A program made the translations under genes and the position numbers. The notes under the pieces were generated by a model, which was not told where the DNA came from, ran no database searches, and saw only the letters and a list, made by a program, of their open reading frames with translations. Positions 45,532-56,138 of a stretch of DNA of 64,000 bases are shown here, piece after piece. Source of the DNA: Puccinia triticina. Lineage: Eukaryota > Basidiomycota > Pucciniomycetes > Pucciniales > Pucciniaceae. Where the stretch lies: the NCBI RefSeq assembly GCF_026914185.1, contig NC_070563.1:6221001-6285000 (forward strand), in the 5' to 3' direction. Numbering within the stretch: the stretch's first letter is position 1; each line of letters starts with the position of its first letter.

Positions 45532-48269
45532 TCTCGAAGATTCTGGACGGGAGCTGCTCTAGCAGGGAAGACGCACGCCGAGCGTTGTCAGCTGCGGCCG
45601 GAGGGTGGATGCGCGGGATGGATGGGATGACACGTACCGGTTGGACTCAGGAATTCGGGTGGGGGGTGGAAGGTCTGAGCTGGATCTGAGTGTGGGTTAG
45701 CGCAGAGTATTGTCCGTTGAGGCGGAGAGATGGGAGGCGGTAGGTTTTTATTGTGTGTGTGTGTGAGTGTTTGTGGGTGGTTTTGATTAATAAGTTATTT
45801 GGAATAGCTTATGATGAATGAATCTTGAGCAGAGTAATGATGTTGCGTGCAACAACGCTTTCGAGAAGGAGGTTGGCGGGCAGTTGGGATGGTGCTGATG
45901 AGGAGGGTGTGGAGGCGACAGGAGATCCTTTATGGGGATCTGATCAAGGAGGACGATTGTGGGGAAATTCGAGGGAGTTCCTGGGGACTCCCAGGAGAGA
46001 GATGTACGGTATGGGTATTTGCGAATATTCAATGCAATGTATGCACTACGTCGGGTGGTGAAACGACGATGTGAAGCGGTGGGGCGGGTAAGGATGGCTG
46101 AATCGGAGCAAGACCAGTTCCGTTTTGGGCCTCTTGGAGAGTGTACCGAGGTGTGGTGGAAGCAAGTCAGCTGGGCAGTGGGGGCAGTCTGTATACAGTG
46201 GTGCCCGGAGGAACTGGGGATTGGGATACAGTCTGTGGGGTGTGTGGTCGGGCTTGTCGGTGATGGCGACTGAGTCGGAGTCGGGCGCTGGCTGAGCGCG
46301 TCTGCGGTTAGTATCCACTTAATTCTTCTCCTGGCGGCCGGGGTAGCGATGACGAGCACGCTGTGGAGCTGTAGCGCTTGTGGACGGGGATTGAGTTTTC
46401 CGCTTCTCAGCGGGCGGCCTTCTTCCTGCTGCTTCTTTTGGCGTGTACTGGGAGCGAAAGCCGAACGCCTGCAATCGATCCGAGGGAGACTGAGACCGGG
46501 TCAACTGATCAAGCCAAGGCACACTGCACTCGGATGGATCTCGCTGGAAGATGGCTGTGTTCTGTGGGCTTGTCGGGGGCAGAGCGAGTCGGTTGGGGCT
46601 GGCAGTCATGAGATGGCGAGAAGCACACGCGCTCGACGCTGCGATGCTCAGCATTCTCGACACGCTGCTCACCAATCCCGGAATATCTACTTGCTTCATC
46701 CGGACCGCCGGAGATGGTGTCCCCATGAAGATGCCGATTTTCCCTACAACGGAGCTGTGAGTTCTGGTCTGCACCCAAATCCGGACACCCCCAGACAGCT
46801 GCGAGCCTTGTGGAGCTGTCAGGAGTCGGCTGGATGGCATGGGCAGGCATGAACCGTCTATCCGGCGAGCCGCGGAGACATAAAAGAAATACATAAGAGC
46901 TTACATAATTGCCCGTCGAGGTGGGCGAAGACCGTCAGAGACGGATTTGTACACTCCATCGAGACAAAACGTGGCCCGGGCCGAGATCAACGGAGCCTGG
47001 ATCGGCCTGGATATTCAAGCTGAGCTCATCATGAGCAATTCCCTTTTTTGGCTCCAGGCGAGAGAAACACCCAAGCTCATCGTCAACCTCAAACGATGCC
47101 CATATCATCCACCGATGTGTTTACGTTGACGCGCATCAGAGCTCACCAAATTCTTGACCTTGGAGGGACAGACGACACTGGCGAGGAGGTGCATTTTGGC
47201 CTCCACAGCTACACAACATCCATGCACATGGTCCGACTCGAGGTCTTGAAAAGGCTGAAAAAGGATGGAAGAGGGGGTGCAGATTTTCCCCACCCGGGCA
47301 AACTTCCTTAACTGTGAAAGTGACGAGGGTCGAAGAGTGACAGTCGCAGACCTCGTTGTGAAAACCCCGCCAGTCGGCCCATATCCAGACTGCGCACCCA
47401 TGACCACGTCATCAATCCTGGATGCTGGGATTCCGTTGTGGCCAGGAGAGGAGCCCGGGCATCACATCTAACGAGTGATTTCAGGGTGGATGCTCCCCCT
47501 AACATGTCTCGAAAGTCGTGAAGAGAGGGGCCGAGGTGGGAATGGAATAGTCGCGTAGACGGATAGTTGGCTCACACAGAATCAGCACAGGAACAGCTCA
47601 AAGGAAGTGGCAGAGCAGGCCGATTCGGCCTCGCTGACCCCTCATCCAAGATGTCTACTCTCGAGTCCACACAAGAGCTGGACGGTCAACAAGAAGGCAC
47701 AGAACACACATTTGGTACCGTGCAGCCGTCCAAAGCTTGGGAGAACTCGGATCCGGATAAGAGAGACCTGCGTCGCAAGGGGATGTTATCCTGCTAATAT
47801 CGGATGGCGGCGAAAATGCAAGCCAGTAGCTCAGCAGAGCAGGGCTCTGTGTGCGCAGATCGAAGCCGGGTGGGCCCGCTGGTGCACCGACAAGGAACGA
47901 CGCGGATGAATCGTCTGCTGGGACGCAGGGCGAGCGAGAATGATTGGGCGGGTCTTCGGGTTGGTGCTCGTCATGGGCACGCGTCGTCCGAGTGGACCTG
48001 TGTCAAGCTATATTGACCCCCCGCTTGGAGGGAAGATCGACTGGGCAAGACTTCTGGCAGCGCGCTGGGCCGCCGGGGTCCCGACATGTTTCTCATTCTG
48101 GGCACAGAATTTCAGGGCTCGGTGTTCGCCGTCGGTTGGCGGGAATTGGGCGGGATGGATGGGGCTGGCAGCGGGGCCGCTCATGGGAGGCCAGCGTGGC
48201 GAACTCGTCCGGAACGACGGTCAAATAGAACACAGAACATCATGTTGTGGGCGGGAAGCCGGGGACCAC
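45532..48269. other. GC-moderate region upstream of the transporter; no gene recognised
   Basis: It contains the transporter promoter side and a short TG microsatellite at about 45755-45775. Long overlapping frames occur at 46319-46894 and 47105-47407 (-) and at several plus-strand positions, none with a domain I recognise. The composition resembles host DNA more than AT-rich repeats, so a poorly conserved gene may be hidden here. Confidence 0.35.
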
Positions 48270-48525
48270 TCTTTCCAAAACACATCCCATCAAGCATCAA
48301 GGCCTCTGCAAGGCCCCAGAGCTGGTGGTCGAACCTCACCCAAGGCTGTACTTTGTGGCCCCGCCTGATCTTTATCGGGCCTAAAACGATAGGGCTGTAT
48401 GTCCGATAAAGATCAGGTGGGACCACCAAGGAGAGCCTGGGACGAGGGTCGGACTGGCCTGCCACCTCTATAGAGCCTTGCGGAGGACCTGATGCTTGAT
48501 GGGACGTGTCTTGGAAACAATGGCT
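48270..48525. repeat. imperfect hairpin, ~255 bp
   Basis: CCTGATCTTTATCGG at about 48365 is followed by its complement at about 48404. The flanking sequence stays partly complementary out to ACACATCCCATCAAGCATCA (about 48280) and GATGCTTGATGGGACGTGT (about 48490). This is a long imperfect stem, probably a decayed foldback element. Confidence 0.6.
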
Positions 48526-48600
48526 TGGAATAGCTTGGCTGGTCCACGCAACCAAACACACAACGAATCAATTCCGGGCAGGTTTTGACTGAGCGGCTGC

Positions 48601-48605
48601 CACAG
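48601..48605. repeat. target site duplication CACAG of the Copia element (left)
   Basis: CACAG directly precedes the LTR start and is repeated at 56469-56473 directly after the other LTR, as expected for a 5 bp Copia duplication. Confidence 0.9.
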
Positions 48606-49147
48606 TGTAAGACTCCTCAGAGAATGCACTCTGACGATAAGATGTGCGTCGAGGTGATTAGCTCAAGTGCGCCTCGGTATCGGTCCAAACTCGGTGGATT
48701 ACACTCACCTGACAATAAGATGTGCGTCGAGGTGATTAGCTCAAGTGCGCCTCGGTATCGGTCAAAACTCGGTGAGGAAAGAGTGGAACCGGTACCGGGC
48801 GCCTTGGACTAGACTAGGTACAAATGGGCGCAGCCGCAGTAGAGTATGTATGTACAAAGGGAAGTACATGCATAAAGATGAATAAACTTGGGATTTGCTA
48901 AGGGCCTGTACCATGGGCCTCAATTTTGAAAAATTTCAACTTTTTTTGCCCTGTGCACAAAAACTGAAAACTAGCGGAGGGTTCAAATGTTGAAATTCTT
49001 CACATTTGGGCTCAAGCCTACATTTTGGCCAGGCTCAGTTTTTGTCCCAAGAAATTTTGAGGCAAATAAATTTGGAAAATTTCAATTTTCATGCCCTATG
49101 GTACAGGCCCTAAGTTTACCACATTGGCTCTACCCCGGCCTCCAACA
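48606..49147 (-). repeat. 3' LTR of the Copia element, interrupted by a MITE
   Basis: The 330 bp LTR is extended to 542 bp by a 209 bp MITE plus its TAA duplication. The LTR contains two tandem copies of a ~74 bp unit (GATAAGATGTGCGTCGAGG...), also present in the 5' LTR. Confidence 0.93.
48902..49110. mobile_element. MITE nested in the LTR, 209 bp, TAA target duplication
   Basis: The ends are GGGCCTGTACCAT and its complement. TAA occurs at 48899-48901 and 49111-49113. The sequence is absent from the other LTR, which shows the empty site directly. A TAA/TWA duplication suggests a PIF/Harbinger- or Tc1-like origin. Confidence 0.88.
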
Positions 49148-49185
49148 CCCTCCCCCCCCCCAAGGTGGTAAACTTCACCCCCGTA

Positions 49186-51770
49186 TAAGGATTAGATCCG
49201 GACCCTGAAGACCCGGAGATACCCGACCGGGTATCGGGTCGGGTATCCGATTGGGTGTACCGGCAACCCGATCGGGTATCCGACTGGGTATATGTATGAG
49301 AGGCTGGAGCTTGGAAAGTGTCTCCAGCCTCTGGTGAGCCAGTCTATTGATTGATGATTGATTGGTGTGATCAATCATCAAGTGTGATGCAAGCATTTTG
49401 AGCATTTGATGGTAGCAATCCTATGAAAACTTGTATGTTATTTTTATTTTGTTTTTCGGAAAATAACTCGATAAAAGTATTGGGTGAGAGAAAAATGAGG
49501 AATTTTTTGGGGAATGTTAAGTTGAAGAGGATGATGGGAGGATGTAATCAACATCAATCACATTCTCATCGACCCAGTCCTTCAAGCAAATGAGTGCTTC
49601 AAGGGTATCGACGCACATTTGGTTTTGTGTATAATCCTGGATATGACGACCAGCTGAGAAAGCTCTCTCAGACGGAGCACTGGATGCTGGGACTGCAAGG
49701 TAGGTTTGTGCCATGTTAGCGAGGCTGGGGAACTGGTCGGAGTTGACCTTCCAATACATAAGCGGATCTCGATCTTCGTCTTCACATTCAGAGGCCAGGT
49801 AATAGTCAATTTCATCGTCTACCGAGCACATTTTTCTTCGTTTTTTTGTGAACAGGCTGGATTTCAGAGTGTTTCTTGTGGCATTTGGATTGAGATCGTC
49901 ATCTGTTTGTTCTTTGTTGTAGCAATCGTGTGTGAAAGTGCGGGCTTCGGTCTTGAAGATCTCGAGAACTGTTTTTCGGTCAACTTTCATGAGGTCCAAA
50001 AGCTCCAGTCTAAGTACATTGGTTTTGATTCGAGGATCGAGCAAGGTTGAGCAGAGGTAGACTGGTTTTGCAATGGCCGCATCGAAATAGCCCTGCAGCT
50101 TATCGAGCATTTCTTGGGCCGAAGGTATCAATTCACGAGCTTGGTACATGTTTGATGCCTTTATTGTCCAAAAAAATAAAACAATCAGTTTTTTTCCAGA
50201 TGCAATGAGGAAAATTTTTGAAGAGAAGCCTACCTCTTCAATGTTTTTTATCAACATCAGGTATACCGGCGCAGCAAGCACTAAAGTGGCAGTCTTGTCA
50301 GGGGAAATGGTCTGAGTTGCCTCATCAAGAGGCTTCAAGAAGTCACAGAGTTGTTTGACTTTGAGCCATTCAGTTTGGCTGAGGTCGTACTTATCAGTCA
50401 GGTCATGCGTGTCGCAAAACACCGAGATACACGAATGAAGTTTCCAGGCGCGTTCTAGCATATAGAAGGTTGAATTCCAGCGCGTACTAACATCCTGAAC
50501 CAAAGTTAGTTCCTCTCCTCGCATTCCAACAGTGATCTTCTTGAAGGATGCAGCTTTCTGGGGTGAGTGTTTCAAGAACGAGGTGAGCCCACTGATCCAA
50601 GAGATGATAGGTTTGACTTCGACCAGAGGTGGAGGATCATTCAATAGGTCTGATAGACGATCCGGTACCGATGATGTTGATGCTGGAAGTTGGGTTGGCT
50701 TGGAGAATGCTTTGATTCCCGCTTGAGCAGCAAGATTAATCACATGTGCCATACAATTGAGGAGGCACTTCTGATTATCAAATGAAACAAGAGAGTGTAG
50801 ATGAGCTCCCATTGTTCGGTTGTTGGATGCGTTGTCCGTGGTAATGCAAAAATTTTTGTCACCAATGTCGAAATCTTGGAGCACATCGCCTAAATGATCT
50901 CCAAGTGAGACTCCCGTGTGACTTCCCTCCACAAGTCGGGCACCCAGGATGATTGAACGTAGAGAGAATTTGGCATCGATCCAGTGTGCTGTAACTCCAA
51001 GTACTGAGCAATTGCTTGGGGAAGTCCAAGTGTCGCAAGTCAGGCTTATTTTTGATTTGAGTCGTCGAAGCTGCTCACGGAGCACGTTCTTTCCTTCCCA
51101 AAAGGTTTTTCGAACACAATCCGAGATAGTGTCTTTGCAGCAGAGAAGCTTCTCAAGGGTTGGGTTGCAGAGACGAAGGAAGCGGTGAAAGTTTTCATCC
51201 TCGACGGTGTAGAAAGAAATGTTGCAGGTGACAAAAAAGCGAGTCACCGCTGAAGTCAAGGATTCGCGATCGAGTAGCTTCTCTTTGTGCAAGAATTTGC
51301 TGATCGCACCAGTACTCGCCTTTTCTTCATATATCTGATGTTTGCGATCCAAGTGATTTGCCATACTTTTTGTCGAGCATTTTTTGTCAACTGCTAGTTT
51401 TGAGTTGCAGATGCCGGTACCTTCAAGATTAGAGTTTACCTGGCAGACATTGTAAGTGACGTTTTCGACCGTTACCGTTTTGAAATACTGCCAGACCCAG
51501 CTCTTCTTAATCGCCCTGTTTGGTGTTTCATTGGGTGTGGGGGTCAACAGCTCAAGGTCTGAGTTTGCGGGGTCCTCGAGTTCGTCAGGTGTTCGCTTCG
51601 AAGCCATCTTGATGGAGCCGCTACGTTGCCAAGTTACGCCGTGTACCCAATTTTACTTTATGATGAGAAGACCTGAGAAGACCCGGTGTACCCGACATCA
51701 GGTACCGGGTACACCGGATCTCATGTCGGCATACCCGGTACCCGACCCGACCTCCCGGATCTAATCCTTA
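49186..51770 (-). mobile_element. hAT DNA transposon nested in the Copia element, 2,585 bp
   Basis: The terminal inverted repeats TAAGGATTAGATCCGG start at 49186 and end at 51770. The 8 bp duplication CCCCCGTA is present at 49178-49185 and 51771-51778, the length typical of hAT. Both subterminal regions are dense in ACCCGGTACC / CGGGTATCGGG motifs, plausible transposase-binding sites. It encodes one transposase (49517-51607). Confidence 0.95.
49517..51607 (-). CDS. hAT-family transposase
   Basis: A 696-residue open frame. The N-terminal BED-like zinc finger shows WVWQYF, cysteines and TKSMANHLDRKH (~residues 38-90). The catalytic core has SLTCDTWTS with the first Asp and CITTDNASNN with the second. 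Near the C-terminus SAPSERAFSAG and the residues that follow form the hAT dimerisation region containing the catalytic Glu. Two stretches (in the zinc finger, and a Phe/Ile/Lys-rich stretch near residue 480) look like in-frame introns. No stop or frameshift is present, so this copy could be functional. It cuts and pastes its element and makes 8 bp target duplications. Confidence 0.92.
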   Translation of the reverse strand: MASKRTPDELEDPANSDLELLTPTPNETPNRAIKKSWVWQYFKTVTVENVTYNVCQVNSNLEGTGICNSKLAVDKKCSTKSMANHLDRKHQIYEEKASTGAISKFLHKEKLLDRESLTSAVTRFFVTCNISFYTVEDENFHRFLRLCNPTLEKLLCCKDTISDCVRKTFWEGKNVLREQLRRLKSKISLTCDTWTSPSNCSVLGVTAHWIDAKFSLRSIILGARLVEGSHTGVSLGDHLGDVLQDFDIGDKNFCITTDNASNNRTMGAHLHSLVSFDNQKCLLNCMAHVINLAAQAGIKAFSKPTQLPASTSSVPDRLSDLLNDPPPLVEVKPIISWISGLTSFLKHSPQKAASFKKITVGMRGEELTLVQDVSTRWNSTFYMLERAWKLHSCISVFCDTHDLTDKYDLSQTEWLKVKQLCDFLKPLDEATQTISPDKTATLVLAAPVYLMLIKNIEEVGFSSKIFLIASGKKLIVLFFWTIKASNMYQARELIPSAQEMLDKLQGYFDAAIAKPVYLCSTLLDPRIKTNVLRLELLDLMKVDRKTVLEIFKTEARTFTHDCYNKEQTDDDLNPNATRNTLKSSLFTKKRRKMCSVDDEIDYYLASECEDEDRDPLMYWKVNSDQFPSLANMAQTYLAVPASSAPSERAFSAGRHIQDYTQNQMCVDTLEALICLKDWVDENVIDVDYILPSSSST

Positions 51771-53981
51771 CCCCCGTAGTCCCAGCTTCACGACCGCCGC
51801 GTCCATTTTGTTGGGTCCTAGCTTTTTGGTGAAGATATCCGCCTGTTGTTCGTGGGTGCTTGTCCAGGTAATCTTGATGTTATTTTCACGGACAAAATCG
51901 TTGATGAAGTAGAAAGCTCGAATCAAATACTTTGTTTTCTTCTTTGATGAGTTATCACTGGCTATGAGAATTGCCGCTTTGTTGTCGCAATAAATGTTCA
52001 TTTTCATTGTGTGGTGAATGTCTTCAAGCAATATTGATAAGCCCGCTAGATGTTGAGTACCTTCCGACAACGCCACATATTCCGCCGCGCACGTCGAGAG
52101 TGCCACCACTGTTTGTCTTTTGGCCCCCCAAGCTATAGCGTCTCCCTGATGCTTGATGACAAATCCGGATGTTGACCTTTTGTGTTCTCCTCCCCAGTTC
52201 GCGTCCGTCCACAGATCCAATGAGTCCCCTTGCCCTTTCAGCGTCAATTTCATGCCCGTAGATTTCTTCAGGTATCCTATCAAAAAATCCAGCGCTTTCC
52301 AATGTGCATTTGAAGGGTTGTCGCTGTACCTAGCTAGCAAATTGACGCCATAAGAAAGGTCTGGTCGTGTTCCTGCCGCTAGGTACATTAGTGATCCAAT
52401 TATTGATCTGTACGTCGTTTGGTCTACTGGTTCACCGGAATGGATTTCTAGATCGTCATTGGGTAATGTGCTTCTGCAAGAGTAGATTGGTCTTGTGTAG
52501 TCATGAACAATTTGATTCGCCAGTTTTTCTTGATTGAGTTCAACTACATCTGCTCTCAACTTGATGTTTATCCCCACCAATTTCGCCACTTTGTCCGTCC
52601 ATTCAATCTTCATTTCCTTCTCCATCGCTGTTTTCAATTCCATCATCAAATCCTTGCTCAACGCCACCGCAAAACCGTCGTACACGTGTAGCCAAATGAT
52701 TATGAATCCGCTCCCACGCCGATAGATGTATAGAGACTGTTCTAATTCCAAAGCAATGAAACCAATCTCTTCCATTTTTGACTTGAAAAATTTCCACCAA
52801 CATCGTGCCGCTTGCTTCGTTCCGTACATTGCCTTCTTGAGTTTCATGATCTTCCCCTTGAGTTCCGGTCTGATTTCTATAGGAGGTTGCACGTAAACTT
52901 CTTCCTCAATTGGGCTGTACAGATAAGCCAAGCTGACGTCAAAGATCGCTATCGGATAGTGATACTTGATTGCTAGAGAAATGAGCAATCTCAGAGTTAC
53001 TAGTGAGGCTGTTGGCGCGTATGTTTTGTTACAGTCTCCCCCCATAACTTGGTTGAATCCCTTGGCTACGTACCGTGCACGGAATATCTCCGGTTCATCC
53101 GGGGAGCTTCCATCCTTGATTGCAAAAACCCATCGGCACCCTAGTGCTTTCACGCCTGCAAATGGTTCAACCGGCGTCCATACCCCTAGCTCGAAAAACT
53201 TGTCAATCTCGTAATTTGCCGCCTTGAACCACTTCACTGAGTCTACCGCTTGTAACACTGTCTTGATGTTGAGAGGGAGTCTTCTGTCTTCGCCTACCGG
53301 AAGGTTTGCTACCGCACGCTCTTCCGCTTTTGCCATCACATCAGTTTCTTCTTCCCCCAATTTGAGTACTAGCTGGTTGATTATGAAATCTAGGTCCGTC
53401 TTCTTGGGTTCTTTCTTCTTGACCGGGAGGTTTTGGAATTCAGGAAATATAACAGAAGTCGAATGCAGTATACGTCCATCTCGTGTTGAGTGAATTAGCC
53501 AACCTCCTCCCGATGCCGGATAACCGATGAGCTTCCCAACATGCGCACGCTCCGAAAGTTTGTCGCGCTTGTCCTTCGGGATATGCACGATCGCATCAGC
53601 TCCAAAAGGGTACAATACATTGAGGTTGATTTGAATTTTGTACAGCACTGTCAGCGGACAAGAGCTAGTCTTCTTGTTTGGAATACGGTTGTGGATGTGT
53701 GCCGCCATTCGATACGCGTAACTCCAGTATGGTCGCGGCATTCCTGACTCGTGTAGCATTGTCCTGGCCATGTCGCCCAGGGTTCTGTTAACTTGCTCAG
53801 CCTCGCCATTTTCATCTGGGCTGTATGGTGGTACAGGAGCTAATGAGACTCCGATCGGGACCCAGCGACGCCGTGTACTCCGGTGCATTGTCGCATCTGA
53901 TGTTCTTCGGGTATCGACCAAATGTATTCTTAAGATGATGAAGCCATGCCATGATCTTCGACGGGACCTCGCTCCTTTCAA
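51768..53981 (-). CDS. Copia pol, second open frame: integrase C-terminus, reverse transcriptase, RNase H
   Basis: True homology begins near SLAPVPPYSPDENGEAEQ, which holds the integrase catalytic Glu. It continues through FRARYVAKGFNQ, LLISLAIKY, EEEVYVQPP and MYGTKQAARCWW of the reverse transcriptase. RNase H follows with DLWTDANWGG and CAAEYVALSEG, and the frame ends in KLGLRG. The usual VDD catalytic pair reads VYD (Tyr codon 52680-52682), so reverse transcriptase activity should be lost. The first ~45 codons before SLAP are out-of-frame sequence overlapping the upstream frame. The stop codon TAA is formed by the edge of the nested hAT element. Confidence 0.9.
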   Translation of the reverse strand: MKGARSRRRSWHGFIILRIHLVDTRRTSDATMHRSTRRRWVPIGVSLAPVPPYSPDENGEAEQVNRTLGDMARTMLHESGMPRPYWSYAYRMAAHIHNRIPNKKTSSCPLTVLYKIQINLNVLYPFGADAIVHIPKDKRDKLSERAHVGKLIGYPASGGGWLIHSTRDGRILHSTSVIFPEFQNLPVKKKEPKKTDLDFIINQLVLKLGEEETDVMAKAEERAVANLPVGEDRRLPLNIKTVLQAVDSVKWFKAANYEIDKFFELGVWTPVEPFAGVKALGCRWVFAIKDGSSPDEPEIFRARYVAKGFNQVMGGDCNKTYAPTASLVTLRLLISLAIKYHYPIAIFDVSLAYLYSPIEEEVYVQPPIEIRPELKGKIMKLKKAMYGTKQAARCWWKFFKSKMEEIGFIALELEQSLYIYRRGSGFIIIWLHVYDGFAVALSKDLMMELKTAMEKEMKIEWTDKVAKLVGINIKLRADVVELNQEKLANQIVHDYTRPIYSCRSTLPNDDLEIHSGEPVDQTTYRSIIGSLMYLAAGTRPDLSYGVNLLARYSDNPSNAHWKALDFLIGYLKKSTGMKLTLKGQGDSLDLWTDANWGGEHKRSTSGFVIKHQGDAIAWGAKRQTVVALSTCAAEYVALSEGTQHLAGLSILLEDIHHTMKMNIYCDNKAAILIASDNSSKKKTKYLIRAFYFINDFVRENNIKITWTSTHEQQADIFTKKLGPNKMDAAVVKLGLRG

Positions 53982-56070
53982 CCATTATGTCACACCATAT
54001 GTATGTGGACGCATGATCTCGCATCGTGAGTACGTAGCGTTTCCCCGACATGTCGTATTGAAAAGGACCGGCCACGTCGGAAACTAGGAGATCTAGAGGT
54101 TCGTCGCGTGGTATGAGGGAGTTACCGCCTGGAGACTTCTTGTCGACACTCTTGGATTTTGCACATTGGGTACAAAAGAACAATTCCCATTTCTTTCCTT
54201 CAATTTCATCCGGGTAGTGCTGCTTGAGGTAGTTTCTTACTACTTCTTCTGACACATGTCCAAGTCGACGATGCCACAAGAACGGATCAAACAATGGGCG
54301 CTGGGTTACTTTGTTAATTTTCAATGATTGTTGTAAATTACTTAGGAACCAGCAGTAATTTTTGTACAAAGTATTGAAAACTACATTTGAGGGGCTAGTA
54401 AGAGTTGCATTCTGCCCTTGTACCATGAGATTCCAACCCGCGCATGTCAATCGACCAACCGAAAGGATGACTCCGTCTACTCCGGGGCAATAGAAAACGC
54501 CTTCAATCGTCACGTTCCCCTGCTTCGTCGGTATCGTGATTGTTCCCTTGAGGCTAACATCAACCAAGCAGTCAGTGACTGCTAGGAGTATCTTCCTGGG
54601 TTGATTGAGTTTTTCCGTTGAAGTGTAGAAGTCGAGGGAACCACTCACATGAGTCGAAGCTCCGGAGTCCAGAAGAATTTTACCGTCACTCACTTCCGGC
54701 ACGTCTAGTTGTCGGATCCGGTTGTGTTTGCCAAACGGTCGGTCTGGTGGTAGATAGTTTGACCCTGGCGTATCATGTCCTTCTGGCGGCGATCCAATTT
54801 CGCCGGAGTTGACGTCTTCCCAGAAAAGTCGGCAGTTATTGTACCAATGTCCATTTTGTTTACAATAGTGACATTGTATACCATGTTTGGTTGTGAGCCG
54901 GGGGTTGAGTGGGTAACCTCTGAAGATCGTTGCTTTCTCAACTGACAGGTTGTGCTTGGGTTGGGTTGTCGGCAAGCCGTTCTGCTGGTTCGTTTGGCCT
55001 TGGGGGTTAGGACTCGGGGTTTGTGGGTTGCGGCAATGGGGCGGAGCATATCTGCCTTGAGGGAACCGGACTGCATTGATTGTGTCGAGGTCCATTGGGG
55101 CATATGAGTCTTCAACAGCTGCAGCGACCACTTTTTGTTGAGATTTGCCTGTTGCTGCTTGTATGACGGTCATCACATCGCTTAGGGTGGGCGCAGCCGC
55201 TGCTTCGAGCTTCTGGCCGACAACAAATTCGAATGTCTTTGCGTCTATCCCCACCGGTGCCGCAAAACTGAACTGCAAACACAGTCCACCGACTTCTTCA
55301 AGGGTGAGTTTGAGTTGGTTGATCTCCGCCCACACTTTGCTCCATCGCGCGAGATCTAGATCGGTGCCTGGAGTATGGGTGCTCATGAGTTTGGCAAACT
55401 GTCCTATCACATCGAGCTTGTGCTGTCGGTCAGATCGATTGCACTGGCTCTTCAAGTTTGTGAATATTGTCCAAGGATCATCTGAATTGGTGCCATCGAC
55501 AATATCGAGGAGGGGTGTTTCAATGGTTGACCAAAGAAGGCAAGCTATTGCGGCTTGATCTTTCGCTGACTTAGATTTGAAATTCAACTCTAGTTCGGTG
55601 AAGGTGCCCTCATTTTTGAATACATATTTCAACGTTCGATTAATTTCGCAATTCCAGACAGTGAAATTTGCTTTTCCTTTTGCTAGCTTGGTTTTCTTTG
55701 GGTTATGCATCAGGTGGAGTTTGAGGGGTTTCTTGTGGAAGCTGTTGAGCACGCTATTGTTCCCTTTGTTCTGGATTAATTGGGGTTGTTGAATTCCACT
55801 GGTGTTGACTAAAGTCGTGAGCCGATTGAGTTTGGCTTTTAGTCAAAAAAAATCTTCAGCGGTTACTTGGTCCGCCATTTCGACTTCTTTTGAGGAGGAT
55901 TGTTGAGGAGTGTTTAAACGTTTGTAAAATTCTTTCCGTTCTTCTTCTATTTTCTTGATTGTTTCTAATCTTTCTTGTTCTTCTTTCTCTCTTTCTTTCT
56001 TCTGTTTTTCTAACGTTTCTGCTATCGCTCGTTCTTGAATTTCTTTGATTTTTCCTCCTTTACCGACCAT
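53812..56070 (-). pseudogene. Copia gag-protease-integrase frame, interrupted by TGA and a frameshift
   Basis: The frame starts at ATG 56070 with a Lys/Glu-rich coiled-coil-like segment, meets TGA at 55843-55845, and continues in the same frame to 53812. It contains a gag core, the zinc knuckle CHYCKQNGHWYNNC (CX2CX4HX4C), protease LLDSGASTH, the integrase HHCC domain (LWHRRLGH...FFCTQC), and the first two catalytic Asp (LLVSDVAGPF and IRCDNAPEYT). Near 53860 the homology passes to the frame of the downstream ORF, a single-base frameshift. Intact Copia elements encode one polyprotein, so this copy is decayed. Confidence 0.9.
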
Positions 56071-56138
56071 TCAGATTCTGGTCTCCCAAAAATTGGAACT
56101 CGAATCCCGATCGCGCTGCTCAGAGCCGGCTTTTAACC

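Noticed and set aside
46319..47407. Possible host gene on the minus strand upstream of the transporter
   Set aside because: The frames do not join by convincing introns and show no recognisable motif; kept only as an unresolved region.
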